Part shown: piece by piece, positions 43,054 through 52,169 of the stretch
How positions within the stretch are numbered: the stretch's first letter is position 1
How the letters are laid out: the number at the start of each line of letters is the position of its first letter
Assembly: GCA_036374835.1 (NCBI GenBank)
Contig: DASUTB010000061.1
Coordinates: forward strand, 1-64,000
Direction: 5' to 3'
Length of the DNA stretch: 64,000 nucleotides
From: DASUTB01 sp036374835
GTDB lineage: Bacteria > Actinomycetota > Actinomycetes > Jiangellales > Jiangellaceae
Made by a program: the position numbers and the translations under genes
The notes under the pieces: model-generated
What the model saw: the letters and a program-made list of their open reading frames with translations, nothing else
Databases searched by the model: none
Told to the model about the DNA's origin: nothing

Positions 43054-43941
43054 ATGGGTGCATTGGATGAACTGAGCGAGCTTGTGCGAACGGTGGTGGC
43101 GAGCGCCGGGCCGGCCGTGGTCTCGATCGGACGTAAAGGTCGGGGAAGTGGCTTCGTTGTCGCACCCGGCAAGGTGGTCACGAATGCGCACAACTTGCGT
43201 GATCGCACAACGCAGGTGACGTTCGCCGACGGCCGGACGGCCCAAGCCAGCGTCACCGGAAGCGATGTGGACGGCGACATCGTGGTCCTCGACGTCGAGA
43301 CCGGCGACGCTGAGCCTCTGGCGTGGGCCGACCAGCAGGTTGCAGCCGGTGACGTGATTGTGACCGTCTCTGCGGGTCGGCTCCAACAGCGCGCGACGTG
43401 GGGACAGGTATCCGCTGCGGACCGGGGGTTCCGCGGCCCGCGGGGCCGACGGATCGCCGGCGCGATGGAACACACCGCTCCGGCGGCCCCGGGATCGTCC
43501 GGCGCACCGGTCCTCGATCGCCATTCGAAAGTCGTCGGGCTCAACACACACCGCATCGACCACGGTTTCTACCTCGCTCGCGTTGCCGACCGCGAGTTGC
43601 GTGAGCGCATCGTGGCGATGAGTGAGGGGCAGCGCTTCGAACCCGTCCAGTTCGGTGTGGCAATCGCGCCGGAACACGTGGCGGCCCGGCTTCGGCGTGC
43701 CGTCGGACTGCCGCAGCAGGACGGACTTCTGGTCCGCGGTGTCGCCGATGGATCGCCGGCGTCCGGCGCAGGGATACGGGAGGGCGACTTGCTCGTGCGA
43801 GCCGGCGGTCGTGACCTGGTGACACTCGATGACCTCTTCGCCGTACTCACTGATGTCGCGCCGGGCGACGAACTGTCGCTCGGCGTAATCCGCGGTACCG
43901 AGGAGACCTCCGTCACCGCAGTGTTTCCCGCCGGGTCGTGA
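43054..43941 (+). CDS. HtrA/DegP-like serine protease with PDZ domain
   Basis: A 295-aa protease without an obvious signal peptide or membrane anchor. The trypsin-like triad is seen as VVTNAHN (His), DGDIVVLDV (Asp) and APGSSGAPV (Ser in GSSG). The C-terminal PDZ domain reads GLLVRGVADGSPASGAGIREGDLLV. The lack of an N-terminal anchor is unusual for HtrA proteins and suggests a cytoplasmic role. It is divergent from the HxlR regulator. An adjacent GTG at 43051 is an alternative start. Confidence 0.85.
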   Translation: MGALDELSELVRTVVASAGPAVVSIGRKGRGSGFVVAPGKVVTNAHNLRDRTTQVTFADGRTAQASVTGSDVDGDIVVLDVETGDAEPLAWADQQVAAGDVIVTVSAGRLQQRATWGQVSAADRGFRGPRGRRIAGAMEHTAPAAPGSSGAPVLDRHSKVVGLNTHRIDHGFYLARVADRELRERIVAMSEGQRFEPVQFGVAIAPEHVAARLRRAVGLPQQDGLLVRGVADGSPASGAGIREGDLLVRAGGRDLVTLDDLFAVLTDVAPGDELSLGVIRGTEETSVTAVFPAGS

Positions 43942-44143
43942 TACGGGGCGCCGCCAATGTCGCGGTAATGTCCGTCCGAGGAGCGGCCGACGACCTCTCG
44001 CTGCTCAAATCCGTCGCTTGTCGCCAGGTCGGTTGCTGCTGACGACTGGTCGCAGGTCCCGGCTGATACAGGACTTCTGGCTCTCGTTCGCATGTCTTTC
44101 GTGCTTGAGACTTGAACCGAACAATGAGTGGGAGGTGAGCGCG

Positions 44144-45349
44144 GTGCGCAAGAAAGTTCTGGTGCTCGGCGGCAACTTCGGAGGGTTGACCGCCGCGCTG
44201 AGTGTCAAGCACGAACTGCAGGGCGACGTCGACGTTCGGGTGGTGTCCGCGTCGCGGCGATTCGTGTTCAACCCGTCGCTCATCTGGCTGCCGTTCGGCA
44301 AGCGTCGTCCGCAGGACATCAGCTTTCCGGTCGGCCCGACGCTGGAGCGGCATGACGTCGACTTCGTTCACGCGACTGCGACCAGCATCGATCCGGTCGC
44401 CAAACGGGTGCAGACCACTGACGGTGCGTATGACTACGACTACCTCGTCATCGCGACCGGCTACCGGAACAAGATGGACGTCGTGCCGGGCCTGACGGAC
44501 ACGGACGGTGCGTACACGATCACGACCCTGGAGGACGCGATCCACGCCGGTGAGGGCTGGCGTCGCTTCGTCGACGATCCCGGACCGGTCGTTGTCGGCG
44601 CCAGCCAGGGAGCGGGCTGCTTCGGCGCAGCGTACGAGTTCTTGTTCAACATGGCATACCAGCTCCGCAAGGCCGGGCTGCACAAGCAGGTCGACCTGAC
44701 TTACGTCACCGCGGAGCCGTTCCTCGGACACTTCGGCATTGGTGGGCTGCCCGGCGGGGAGAAGATGCTCGGCATGTTCCTCCGGCGGCAGAACATCAAG
44801 GCGATCACCAACACCGCCATGACCGAGGTCGTCCCGGGCAAGCTCGGCCTGGCCGATCGTGACCCGATCGACTTCGCCTACGCAATGATCATCCCACCCT
44901 TCGAGGGGCAGGACGTCGTCCGCACCGTCGAGAACCTCGCCGACGACAAGGGATACGTGCCCGTGCACGACACCTACCAGTCGACCGCCTACCCGGACAT
45001 CTATGCGGTGGGTATCGCGGCGGCCGTCGCCGTGCCGTGGGTCACCGGGGTGCCGGTCGGCGTGCCCAAGACGGGATTCCCCACGGAGGTGCAGGCCCAC
45101 GTAGCGGCGCGGAACATCGCCAGCCAGGTTCTCGGTGGCGAACCCACCGATCGCAAGAGCTTCGGCGAGATTCCCGCCGTTTGCGTCATGGACGCCGGCA
45201 ACAACGGGGTGGTAATCCTTGCCGACAAGATGCTCCCGCCACGCAAGACCGGGCTGCTCATTCCCGGGCCGCAGGCGCACCTCGCCAAGCTCGCGTTCGA
45301 GAAGTACTTCCTCTGGAAGGCTCGAAACGGATACGTCCGCCTGCCCTGA
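44144..45349 (+). CDS. Sulfide:quinone oxidoreductase-like flavoprotein
   Basis: A 401-aa FAD protein. The N-terminal VLVLGGNFGGLTAALSVK binds FAD, and YDYDYLVIATGYRNKMDVVPGL follows. VGASQGAGCFGAAYEFLFN contains a Cys in the position of the SQR redox cysteine, and PAVCVMDAGNNG provides another. The C-terminal amphipathic LAFEKYFLWKARNGYV would attach to the membrane. It probably oxidises sulfide to sulfane sulfur with quinone, though other NDH-2-like activity is possible. GTG 44144 is chosen with GGGAGGT seven bases before it. Confidence 0.82.
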   Translation: MRKKVLVLGGNFGGLTAALSVKHELQGDVDVRVVSASRRFVFNPSLIWLPFGKRRPQDISFPVGPTLERHDVDFVHATATSIDPVAKRVQTTDGAYDYDYLVIATGYRNKMDVVPGLTDTDGAYTITTLEDAIHAGEGWRRFVDDPGPVVVGASQGAGCFGAAYEFLFNMAYQLRKAGLHKQVDLTYVTAEPFLGHFGIGGLPGGEKMLGMFLRRQNIKAITNTAMTEVVPGKLGLADRDPIDFAYAMIIPPFEGQDVVRTVENLADDKGYVPVHDTYQSTAYPDIYAVGIAAAVAVPWVTGVPVGVPKTGFPTEVQAHVAARNIASQVLGGEPTDRKSFGEIPAVCVMDAGNNGVVILADKMLPPRKTGLLIPGPQAHLAKLAFEKYFLWKARNGYVRLP

Positions 45350-45525
45350 GAAAGGACGTCGAGCTCGTGAGCCAAGGCGTCGTGGCCAACCATCTCGGAC
45401 AGGTTGCGGGCGTTCGCGTACTGCGCGACCAGCGGTAGTGTCTTGCGCTCACTCATCCCGCCGACCGTGATCGGCGGGATGCCAGGCTTCCGGGGTTCGG
45501 CATTGATGGCTTCTGACACTTTCAT
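45350..45525 (-). pseudogene. LLM-class F420-dependent oxidoreductase fragment
   Basis: About 58 minus-strand codons read PPITVGGMSERKTLPLVAQY, then ANARNLSE and HDALAHELDVL. This is the internal stretch (PPIxVGGxGExKTLPLVAxYAD.CN) of luciferase-like F420 enzymes. Sequence on both sides is missing, so only this block remains between the SQR-like and DUF222 genes. Confidence 0.6.
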
Positions 45526-45545
45526 TTTGTTGGGCTTAGCTCGGG

Positions 45546-47426
45546 ATGAGGGTGGTTGATACGGCGGAACTGTCGGTGGTGTTCGATAGTGTGTTCGATA
45601 TGACGATGGTGGTGGACGAATCTGAGACCGGCTTCGCGGCGGAGTCGGGGCTGGTGGGCGGGCAGTGGGCGCATCCGTTGTTGGGGGATGTGGACGCGGC
45701 GTGCGACCGGGTTCAGGACGCTGCGAATACCGCGATCTGGGGTTTGTCCGATGCTGACTTGGAGTCGGCGATCGATGGGTGTGAGCGGCTTCGCGCGAAG
45801 GTGCATCATCTGGAGTTGGGGTTGATCGCCGAGGCGGACGGTCGGGCGTTGGGGACCCGGCTCGGAGCGGCTTCGACGGCGGCGTGGTTGCGGCACCGGT
45901 TCCGGATCCGCCCGGGGCATGCCAAGTCGTTGGTGCATACGGCGAACGCGGTCGGCGATCCGGACGCCGAGCTGGTGGATTATGCGGCGAACGTGTCTGC
46001 CCGCTCGGGGCGCGAGCTGGTGCAGACCGGTCGGGCGCTCGCCGAGGGGGCCATCTCGCCGGAGCATGCCGCGATCGTGGACAAGATCATGACCAAGGTG
46101 CCGCGTGAGGTCGGTGTCGAGCAGGCCGCCCGGGCGGAGGAGGATCTGGCCGGGTTCTGCCGCGAGTTCGACCCGGGCACGGTGGCAAAGCTCGGGGACT
46201 ACATGCTCGAGATGATGCGCACCGACACCCTGGACGATGAGGACGAGCATCGGCACCGGCATCGGACGCTGCAGCTGGACGAGCATACCGGGGGGATCTC
46301 CGGGCAGTTGACCCGGGACGGGATCGCCACGCTGCGGACCGCGCTGGATCCGCTGGCCGCGCCGAACCCGGGTGCGGACGGCACACCGGATCTGCGGACC
46401 CCGGGGCAGCGCCTCGCCGACGCGTTGGTCGAGTTGGCCCGCCGGGCGATCGCCTCGGACGGGTTCGCGGCCAACCACGGCATCAGCCACCGGGTGATGG
46501 TCACCATCGGGCTGGACAGCCTCACCGCTGGCAACGGCACTGACCCGGACCGTGCCGACATCGACCCGGACACGGCGCGCACCGGCACGGACGGGCCAGG
46601 CCAGCCCGCTGATGCCGGCACCGGCGCGGGCGGGTCGGGCCAGCCCGCTGGCGAGCCGGGTTGGGCGTCCAGCACCGAGGCCTCCGGTGCCGAGCCGGGA
46701 GACGCGACGACCGGCCGGGCACCCGACGAGTTGGGCGAACCGGCCGGCGGCGAGCCGAGCACGCCAGCTGAGACGACCGACGCAAGCCCGCCCGGGCTCG
46801 GCGGCGCGGTTGGTGGTCGTGCTGGCGAGCAGGCCGGTGACGACGCGGCCACCTCAGCTGCCGCTGCCGGGCAGCAGGCTCGCCGGGCGGGTGTTCCGGT
46901 GCGCTGGTGGGCCGACCGGCCCCTCCCGAGCTGGGCGGCTGGCAGCGGCGGCGGTATCGCCCCGGCGCATCTGGAATGGGGCTCACTCATCAGCGCCAGC
47001 ACCGCACTGCGCATGGCATGCCACGCCAGCGTGCAACGCGTATTGCTCGACCCCGCCGGCGCCGTGCTGGACGTCGGCCGGCAGCGACGCACCGTCACGC
47101 CCGCCCAATACGCCGCGCTGATCGCCCGCGATGGCGGCTGCGCCTTCCCCGGCTGCACCCGACCCCCCGCCTGGTGCGTCGCCCACCACATCATCCACTG
47201 GGCCCGCGGCGGACCGACAGACCTGGCCAACCTCGTACTGCTGTGCAGCCACCACCACCGAGTGATCCACCACGACGGCTGGCAGGTGCGCATCGACACC
47301 ACAGACCGACTACCCACCTTCACCCCACCACGCTGGATCGACCCCGACCAGCGGCCACGCCGCAACAGCAGACTCCGAGCCCACAGCGGCGGACGGTCGC
47401 AGAACGGGCGATCATCCAGTCCATGA
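45546..47426 (+). CDS. DUF222 / HNH endonuclease protein (13E12-type repeat family)
   Basis: A 626-aa protein. DUF222 spans about residues 50-320 (TAAWLRHRFRIRPGHAKSLVHTA, GAISPEHAAIV, DEHTGGISGQLTRDGIATLRTALDPL). A Gly/Ala/Thr/Pro-rich low-complexity stretch (about 330-450) follows. The C-terminal HNH domain reads RDGGCAFPGCTRPPAWCVAHHIIHWARGG and NLVLLCSHHHRVIH, with zinc Cys pairs and catalytic His residues present. Actinobacterial genomes carry many copies of this family. The biological role is unknown, perhaps DNA mobility or repair. Confidence 0.88.
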   Translation: MRVVDTAELSVVFDSVFDMTMVVDESETGFAAESGLVGGQWAHPLLGDVDAACDRVQDAANTAIWGLSDADLESAIDGCERLRAKVHHLELGLIAEADGRALGTRLGAASTAAWLRHRFRIRPGHAKSLVHTANAVGDPDAELVDYAANVSARSGRELVQTGRALAEGAISPEHAAIVDKIMTKVPREVGVEQAARAEEDLAGFCREFDPGTVAKLGDYMLEMMRTDTLDDEDEHRHRHRTLQLDEHTGGISGQLTRDGIATLRTALDPLAAPNPGADGTPDLRTPGQRLADALVELARRAIASDGFAANHGISHRVMVTIGLDSLTAGNGTDPDRADIDPDTARTGTDGPGQPADAGTGAGGSGQPAGEPGWASSTEASGAEPGDATTGRAPDELGEPAGGEPSTPAETTDASPPGLGGAVGGRAGEQAGDDAATSAAAAGQQARRAGVPVRWWADRPLPSWAAGSGGGIAPAHLEWGSLISASTALRMACHASVQRVLLDPAGAVLDVGRQRRTVTPAQYAALIARDGGCAFPGCTRPPAWCVAHHIIHWARGGPTDLANLVLLCSHHHRVIHHDGWQVRIDTTDRLPTFTPPRWIDPDQRPRRNSRLRAHSGGRSQNGRSSSP

Positions 47427-47670
47427 CGCGATCCGGCCACAATCGCCTAGCCGGCAACGGGTACTGCAGCGCAGAGGGCCGCCGGCCCTACGCCGGCCTG
47501 TTCGTCGGCAACCTGGTGTCACAGGTCTGCTCGAGCTGACGCTCGTCCAGCCAAGCCCAGAATGTTTCCGGCACACGCTCGATGGGACCTAACGCTGCAG
47601 AATGCGTTACTTGCGCTCGTGGCGACCGCCTTGCGCAACGTGCTGTCGCTCGGTACGCCACCCCTCGGTC

Positions 47671-48537
47671 TTAGGAGGTGCGACCGCTCGACTCCACCAG
47701 CGCCCGCCTCCACAGCCGGTGGAGGACTCTGCGGGCACGTGCGGTGTCGACAGCCTTGGCATGACGGACCGTCCCGGCTCGATCGTCCGTGCGCAGCACG
47801 CCGTCGGGCTGCACACGCCAACGGTCGGAGGCAACCTCGAAGAGCCCGGGTTCGAGCATCGCGAGGACGCCCAGGGCATCGTGCGGGTGGGACGACGTCC
47901 GACCCGTGTGATTCCACCAGAGGCGCGCATACTGGACGACCAGCGTGGCGAGCGGGTTTCGCACCGATGCGATCGCGGCGAGGTCGGTCTCGTCGAACGG
48001 CACGGTGGTCGTCACGTCGACACCGACGAAGAGCGCCGGTGCGTCGGATTCGAGAACTGTGCGCGCAGCGTCGGGGTCGGTCGCGATGTTGTGCTCTGCG
48101 CGTCCGCTCGAGAAGTCACCACCCATCACGATCAACTGCCGGAGGGACGGTGCCCAGTCCGGATCACCCACGACGGCGGCCGCCACGTTGGTGAGCGGAC
48201 CGATCGCGACGACCGTCACCTGACCCGGTGCACTGCGGACGATGCGGATCAGCGCGTCGACGGCACCTGGGCGGACCGCCGCTTCGTCTCCTGGGGCATC
48301 CGGCGCCGGCCAGATCGGCCGACCTGAGTACGGCGTCGCCACGCCGGTGTGGACGGGGACGCCGTCCCGCCCGAGCAGCCGCAGGACGTGTAGTGCGTGC
48401 CGGGCGCGAAGCTCGACGTCACCGGCGACGGTTGTGACCGCGCGCAGTGAGACGGCAGGATCGCCCGCGAGCGCGAGCAGCGCCAGAACGTCATCGACGT
48501 TGGTGCCGATGTCGGTATCCATGATGACGGGCCGCAT
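47671..48537 (-). CDS. Inosine-uridine preferring nucleoside hydrolase
   Basis: A 288-aa enzyme that hydrolyses the N-glycosidic bond of nucleosides for salvage. The Ca-binding N-terminus MDTDIGTNVDDVLALLAL is the hallmark DxDxGxxxDD. The loops TVAGDVELRARHALHVL and VVAIGPLTNVAAAV and the segment VMGGDFSSGRAEHNIATDPDAA with the substrate Asn-Asp follow. ATG 48537 gives the canonical start a few residues before the motif. It is divergent from the molybdoenzyme, with 85 bp between the starts. Confidence 0.9.
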   Translation of the reverse strand: MRPVIMDTDIGTNVDDVLALLALAGDPAVSLRAVTTVAGDVELRARHALHVLRLLGRDGVPVHTGVATPYSGRPIWPAPDAPGDEAAVRPGAVDALIRIVRSAPGQVTVVAIGPLTNVAAAVVGDPDWAPSLRQLIVMGGDFSSGRAEHNIATDPDAARTVLESDAPALFVGVDVTTTVPFDETDLAAIASVRNPLATLVVQYARLWWNHTGRTSSHPHDALGVLAMLEPGLFEVASDRWRVQPDGVLRTDDRAGTVRHAKAVDTARARRVLHRLWRRALVESSGRTS

Positions 48538-48622
48538 GGTCCTCAAGTCTGCTCGAACAACACGCTTCGGCGAGTTCTGCGCCGGCACCAATCCGCGACG
48601 TGGCCGGCTCCGAATAGAAGAC

Positions 48623-50194
48623 ATGGAGCCACGGCGATATCCGCTGCACATCTATGCTGCGGCCGCGCTGGCCGGGCTTGTGACCGGTGGCCTCATCGTC
48701 GCGGTCGGCATGCTGGTCGCCCGCCTGGTCGCGCCGCAGACCGGGCCCTTCCTGGTGGTCGGCAATACGATCGTCGACCGCACGCCGGAGTGGCTCAAGA
48801 GTTTCGCGATCGAGACGTTCGGTGCGAACGACAAGCTCGTCCTACTGATCAGCTTGGGCGTGGTGCTCGCCGGCCTGTCTGCGTTGGCCGGTGTGCTGCA
48901 ACTGCGCCGGCCGCCGCTCGGCATCATTCTCGGCATCCTGCTCGGCCTGGTCGCGATCGCCGCTGCGCTGACCCGTCCCGGCGCGGATCTGTCGTACGCC
49001 GTTCCGACGGTCGCCGGACTGGTAGCAGGAGGCCCGGCCCTGTGGTTCCCGGTTCGTCGGCTGCGTGACGTCGCGGCTCGGGGCGGGCCGGTGGATTCCG
49101 GTGAGGGGGCGCCGGAGCTCCGCGGGTCCGACCGCAGGCGGTTCCTGTTGCTGACCGCCGGTGCCGCGGGCCTTGCGCTGGCCGCCGCGCTGAGCAGTCG
49201 GCAACTGGGCCAGACGTTGGACGACGTGCTCGAGACGCGGGACCGGATCCGGCTGCCCGCGCCGGAGGACCTACCGCCGGAGGTGCCGCCGAGCGCCGAT
49301 TTCGACATCAGCGGCATCACACCGTACGTCAGCTCCAATGAGGAGTTCTACCGGGTGGACACCGCGCTCGAGATACCGCGCGTCGATCCAGCGACGTGGC
49401 AGCTGCGCATTCACGGCATGGTCGACCGGGAGATCCGCCTGGCCTACTCCGAGCTGCTCGACCTGCCGATGATCGAGCGACTGGTCACTCTGACGTGTGT
49501 ATCGAACCAGGTCGGCGGGGATCTCGCGGACAACGCGGCCTGGCTCGGCCACCCGGTGCGCGAGCTGCTGGAGCGCGCGCAGCCACATGCCGACGCGGAC
49601 ATGGTGCTCTCGCGCAGCATCGACGGATTTACCGCGAGCACCCCGCTCGAGGTGTTGCAGGACGGACGGGACGCGATGCTCGCCGTCGGTATGAACGGCC
49701 GGCCGCTGCCGCTCGGGCACGGCTTCCCGGTCCGGATGGTCGTTCCCGGCCTCTACGGCTACGTCTCGGCCACGAAATGGATCGTCGAGATGGAGGTGAC
49801 GCGCTTCGACCGGGCGACGGCGTACTGGACCGACCGAGGATGGGCGCCCCGCGGGCCGATCAAGACCGCTTCGCGGATCGACGTGCCCGGCTCGTCCGCT
49901 CAGGTATCGGCCGGCGAGGTGACGGTCGCCGGTGTCGCCTGGGCACAGCATCGCGGGATCTCGCGGGTCGAGGTCAGCGTCGACGACGGCTTGTGGCGCG
50001 AAGCCGAGTTGGCCGATGAGGTCTCGGTCGACACGTGGCGGCAGTGGCGATGGACGTGGGACGCCCGGCCCGGCCGGCACACGCTCCGGGTGCGGGCAAC
50101 CGACGGCGACGGGGAACTCCAGACCAGTGAGGAGGTCGAGCCGTTCCCGGACGGCGCGACCGGCTGGCACTCCAGAGTCGTGGAGGTGGTGTGA
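48623..50194 (+). CDS. Membrane-anchored sulfite-oxidase-family molybdoenzyme
   Basis: A 523-aa protein. Four hydrophobic helices (about residues 8-125) are followed by RRRFLLLTAGAAGLALAAA, which resembles a twin-arginine or membrane segment, and then a periplasmic sulfite-oxidase Moco domain. The Mo-ligating Cys is in LVTLTCVSNQVGGDLADNAAW, and the dimer-domain segment ISRVEVSVDDGLWREAEL is C-terminal. Related genes accompany SigK/RskA. It probably reduces or oxidises a small S- or N-oxide outside the cell. Length and helix number agree with other actinobacterial members. Confidence 0.88.
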   Translation: MEPRRYPLHIYAAAALAGLVTGGLIVAVGMLVARLVAPQTGPFLVVGNTIVDRTPEWLKSFAIETFGANDKLVLLISLGVVLAGLSALAGVLQLRRPPLGIILGILLGLVAIAAALTRPGADLSYAVPTVAGLVAGGPALWFPVRRLRDVAARGGPVDSGEGAPELRGSDRRRFLLLTAGAAGLALAAALSSRQLGQTLDDVLETRDRIRLPAPEDLPPEVPPSADFDISGITPYVSSNEEFYRVDTALEIPRVDPATWQLRIHGMVDREIRLAYSELLDLPMIERLVTLTCVSNQVGGDLADNAAWLGHPVRELLERAQPHADADMVLSRSIDGFTASTPLEVLQDGRDAMLAVGMNGRPLPLGHGFPVRMVVPGLYGYVSATKWIVEMEVTRFDRATAYWTDRGWAPRGPIKTASRIDVPGSSAQVSAGEVTVAGVAWAQHRGISRVEVSVDDGLWREAELADEVSVDTWRQWRWTWDARPGRHTLRVRATDGDGELQTSEEVEPFPDGATGWHSRVVEVV

Positions 50195-50256
50195 CGAGCA
50201 GCTGAGGCACTGATCGCAACACCGAGGACACGACGACTCTCAGGAGGAATATCACC

Positions 50257-50490
50257 ATGGCACGACTGACTCGACGGAACTATGCGGCCGCCGCGCTGGC
50301 CGGCGTGCTGTCGCTCGGAGTGGCCGCCTGCGGCGACGACGACGGCGCGGGAACGGACACCGACACCCCGGAGGAGGAGATGGAAACTCCGGAGGAGGAC
50401 ATGTCCGATGACGAGGACATGGACGACGAGGAGGACATGGACGATGACGAGATGGACGATGACGAGATGGACGACGAGGACGACGGCTGA
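50257..50490 (+). CDS. Small acidic lipoprotein
   Basis: A 77-aa protein with a signal peptide ending in the lipobox LSLGVAAC (Cys at residue 25). The remainder is almost entirely Asp, Glu and Met (EEEMETPEED, DDEDMDDEEDMDDDEMDDDEM), with no Lys or Arg after the signal. It has a clear ribosome binding site (CAGGAGG) before ATG 50257. The D/E/M pattern could bind Cu(I) or Ca(II) at the cell surface. It lies between the molybdoenzyme and SigK, where other actinobacteria often have fasciclin-type lipoproteins. Confidence 0.75.
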   Translation: MARLTRRNYAAAALAGVLSLGVAACGDDDGAGTDTDTPEEEMETPEEDMSDDEDMDDEEDMDDDEMDDDEMDDEDDG

Positions 50491-50733
50491 CGCATAGCCG
50501 GCCACGTCCGGTGGCGCAGCTGCCCCGTCCTGGCCTCGTCGTTCGCCGCGCTGCCGTCGCAACAGCCGGCCGGCAGCATGATCGCGATAGGGTGAGGTGG
50601 TCCGGACGGCGGATCGCCTCACCACCTCCCTTTGCGAAGGGCGGGCCTAGGAAGGGCCACGGCCGACCGACCGGCCGGGTCCCGCATGCACGAGGTGAGC
50701 TGGGATGACTGACTACTCCAGGGCAGGCGTGTG

Positions 50734-51324
50734 ATGCCGAACCTGCGCACCGTCCGGTCGGACGCTCCGGAGCCGGGCTCCGGTGACGCGCTCGCCGATT
50801 TACTGCGCCTGTCCGCCCGGGGTGACGTCGCGGCGTTCGAGAAGATCTACGACTCGATGGCCGGCGCGGTGCTCGGGCTGGCCGTCCGGGTGCTGCGTAA
50901 CCATGCGCAGGCCGAGGAAGTCGCGCAGGACGTCATGGTCGAGGTGTGGCGCTCGGCCGCCCGCTACGCGCCGGTGCGCGGCAGCGCCAAGTCGTGGATC
51001 ATGACGATCGCGCACCGGCGCGCCGTCGACCGGGTACGCAGCGAGCAGGCGGCGACCGAGCGTGACGTGCGGGTCGCGTCGTCCTACGAGCCGGTACCGT
51101 TCGACGAGGTCGCCGAGCATGTGGAGACGAGCCTGGAGCACGAGCTGGCCCGCCGGTGCCTGGACAGCCTCACCGAGTTGCAGCGCGAGGCGGTCCGGCT
51201 CGCCTACTACGACGGGTATACGTACCGCGAGGTCGCGAATCTGCTGGAAGCACCCCTCGGTACGATCAAAACGAGGCTGCGCGACGGCCTGATCAGGCTG
51301 CGCGACTGCGTAGGGCTGGGGTGA
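50734..51324 (+). CDS. sigK: ECF sigma factor of the SigK type
   Basis: A 196-aa ECF sigma factor. Region 2 reads FEKIYDSMAGAVLGLAVRVLRNHAQAEEVAQDVMVEVWRSAARY (in part) with WIMTIAHRRAVDRVRSE. Region 4 has LTELQREAVRLAYYDGYTYREVANLLEAPLGTIKTRLRDGLIRL. The GLAVRVLRN and AYYDGYTYREVA features are those of SigK. ATG 50734 directly follows an in-frame GTG at 50731. Its stop overlaps the anti-sigma start (GTGA), so the two are co-translated. Confidence 0.88.
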   Translation: MPNLRTVRSDAPEPGSGDALADLLRLSARGDVAAFEKIYDSMAGAVLGLAVRVLRNHAQAEEVAQDVMVEVWRSAARYAPVRGSAKSWIMTIAHRRAVDRVRSEQAATERDVRVASSYEPVPFDEVAEHVETSLEHELARRCLDSLTELQREAVRLAYYDGYTYREVANLLEAPLGTIKTRLRDGLIRLRDCVGLG

Positions 51325-52076
51325 GCACGATGCCGTCCGAAGCCGAGATTCACACGCTGGCCGTACCGTACGCGCTGCATGCGCTTCCCGACGAGGAGGT
51401 GCCGTTGTTCGAGCAGCACCTTGCGGTGTGCGAGTCATGCCGGGCCGAAGTCGCCGAGGTTCGGGAGACCGCGACCCGCCTCGGAGCGGCAGAGTCAGTG
51501 CCGGCGCCGGCCGAGCTGAAGGCTCGCGTGGTGGAGCGGATTCGCCAAGTTCGGCCACTGCCACCCGTGCCGGACGAGGTGGAGGAGTCGGCCCTACGTG
51601 CTGCGGGTCCGTGGCGGCGCTGGTTCCCACGTATCGCCGTCGGCCTGGCGGCGGTCGCGACCGTCGTCGCCGCGGCGCTGGGAGTCGAGTTGTACGACAC
51701 GAGGCAGGAGTTGGACGCCGCCCATGAGCACACCGCCGAACTGAGCCACATGCTCGAGGCCGCCGACGTCCAGATCGCGACCATGAGCGCCGACGACTTC
51801 GGCGGCATGGTGGTCCTTTCCCGTGCTCAGGACGCGGCGATGCTGATGGTGCACGGCATGGACGACGCCCCGTCCGGGAAGGTGTATCAGCTCTGGTTCA
51901 TGGACGAGTCGGGCGCGCGACCTGCCGGGTTCCTGCCGGACGCGGACGGCGAGATGGCGATGTTCGCCGCCCACGGGGTCGGGGAGGCGTCGAGCCTGGG
52001 CATGACCCTCGAACCGGCCGGCGGCTCGCAGCGACCCACCTCCGATCCGGTGATGATGATCGACCTTCCCGCGTAG
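51321..52076 (+). CDS. rskA: Anti-sigma-K factor (RskA family)
   Basis: A 251-aa single-span membrane protein. The N-terminal anti-sigma domain has LAVPYALHALPDEEVPLFEQHLAVCESCRAEVAEV with the zinc-type H-x3-C-x2-C residues. The membrane helix is VGLAAVATVVAAALGVELY (about 110-130). The C-terminal RskA domain reads VVLSRAQDAAMLMVHGM ... GKVYQLWFMDESGARPAGFLP. It would sequester SigK until proteolysis outside and inside the membrane releases it. Confidence 0.9.
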   Translation: MSTMPSEAEIHTLAVPYALHALPDEEVPLFEQHLAVCESCRAEVAEVRETATRLGAAESVPAPAELKARVVERIRQVRPLPPVPDEVEESALRAAGPWRRWFPRIAVGLAAVATVVAAALGVELYDTRQELDAAHEHTAELSHMLEAADVQIATMSADDFGGMVVLSRAQDAAMLMVHGMDDAPSGKVYQLWFMDESGARPAGFLPDADGEMAMFAAHGVGEASSLGMTLEPAGGSQRPTSDPVMMIDLPA

Positions 52077-52169
52077 CTTCGACCGAATGATCACGTTAAG
52101 CCGGTACTCCGCGGCCAAACGTCGTCTGTAGCCCCGGCAAAGCAGGGAAGAGCCGCGCAAGGGCGTGGG

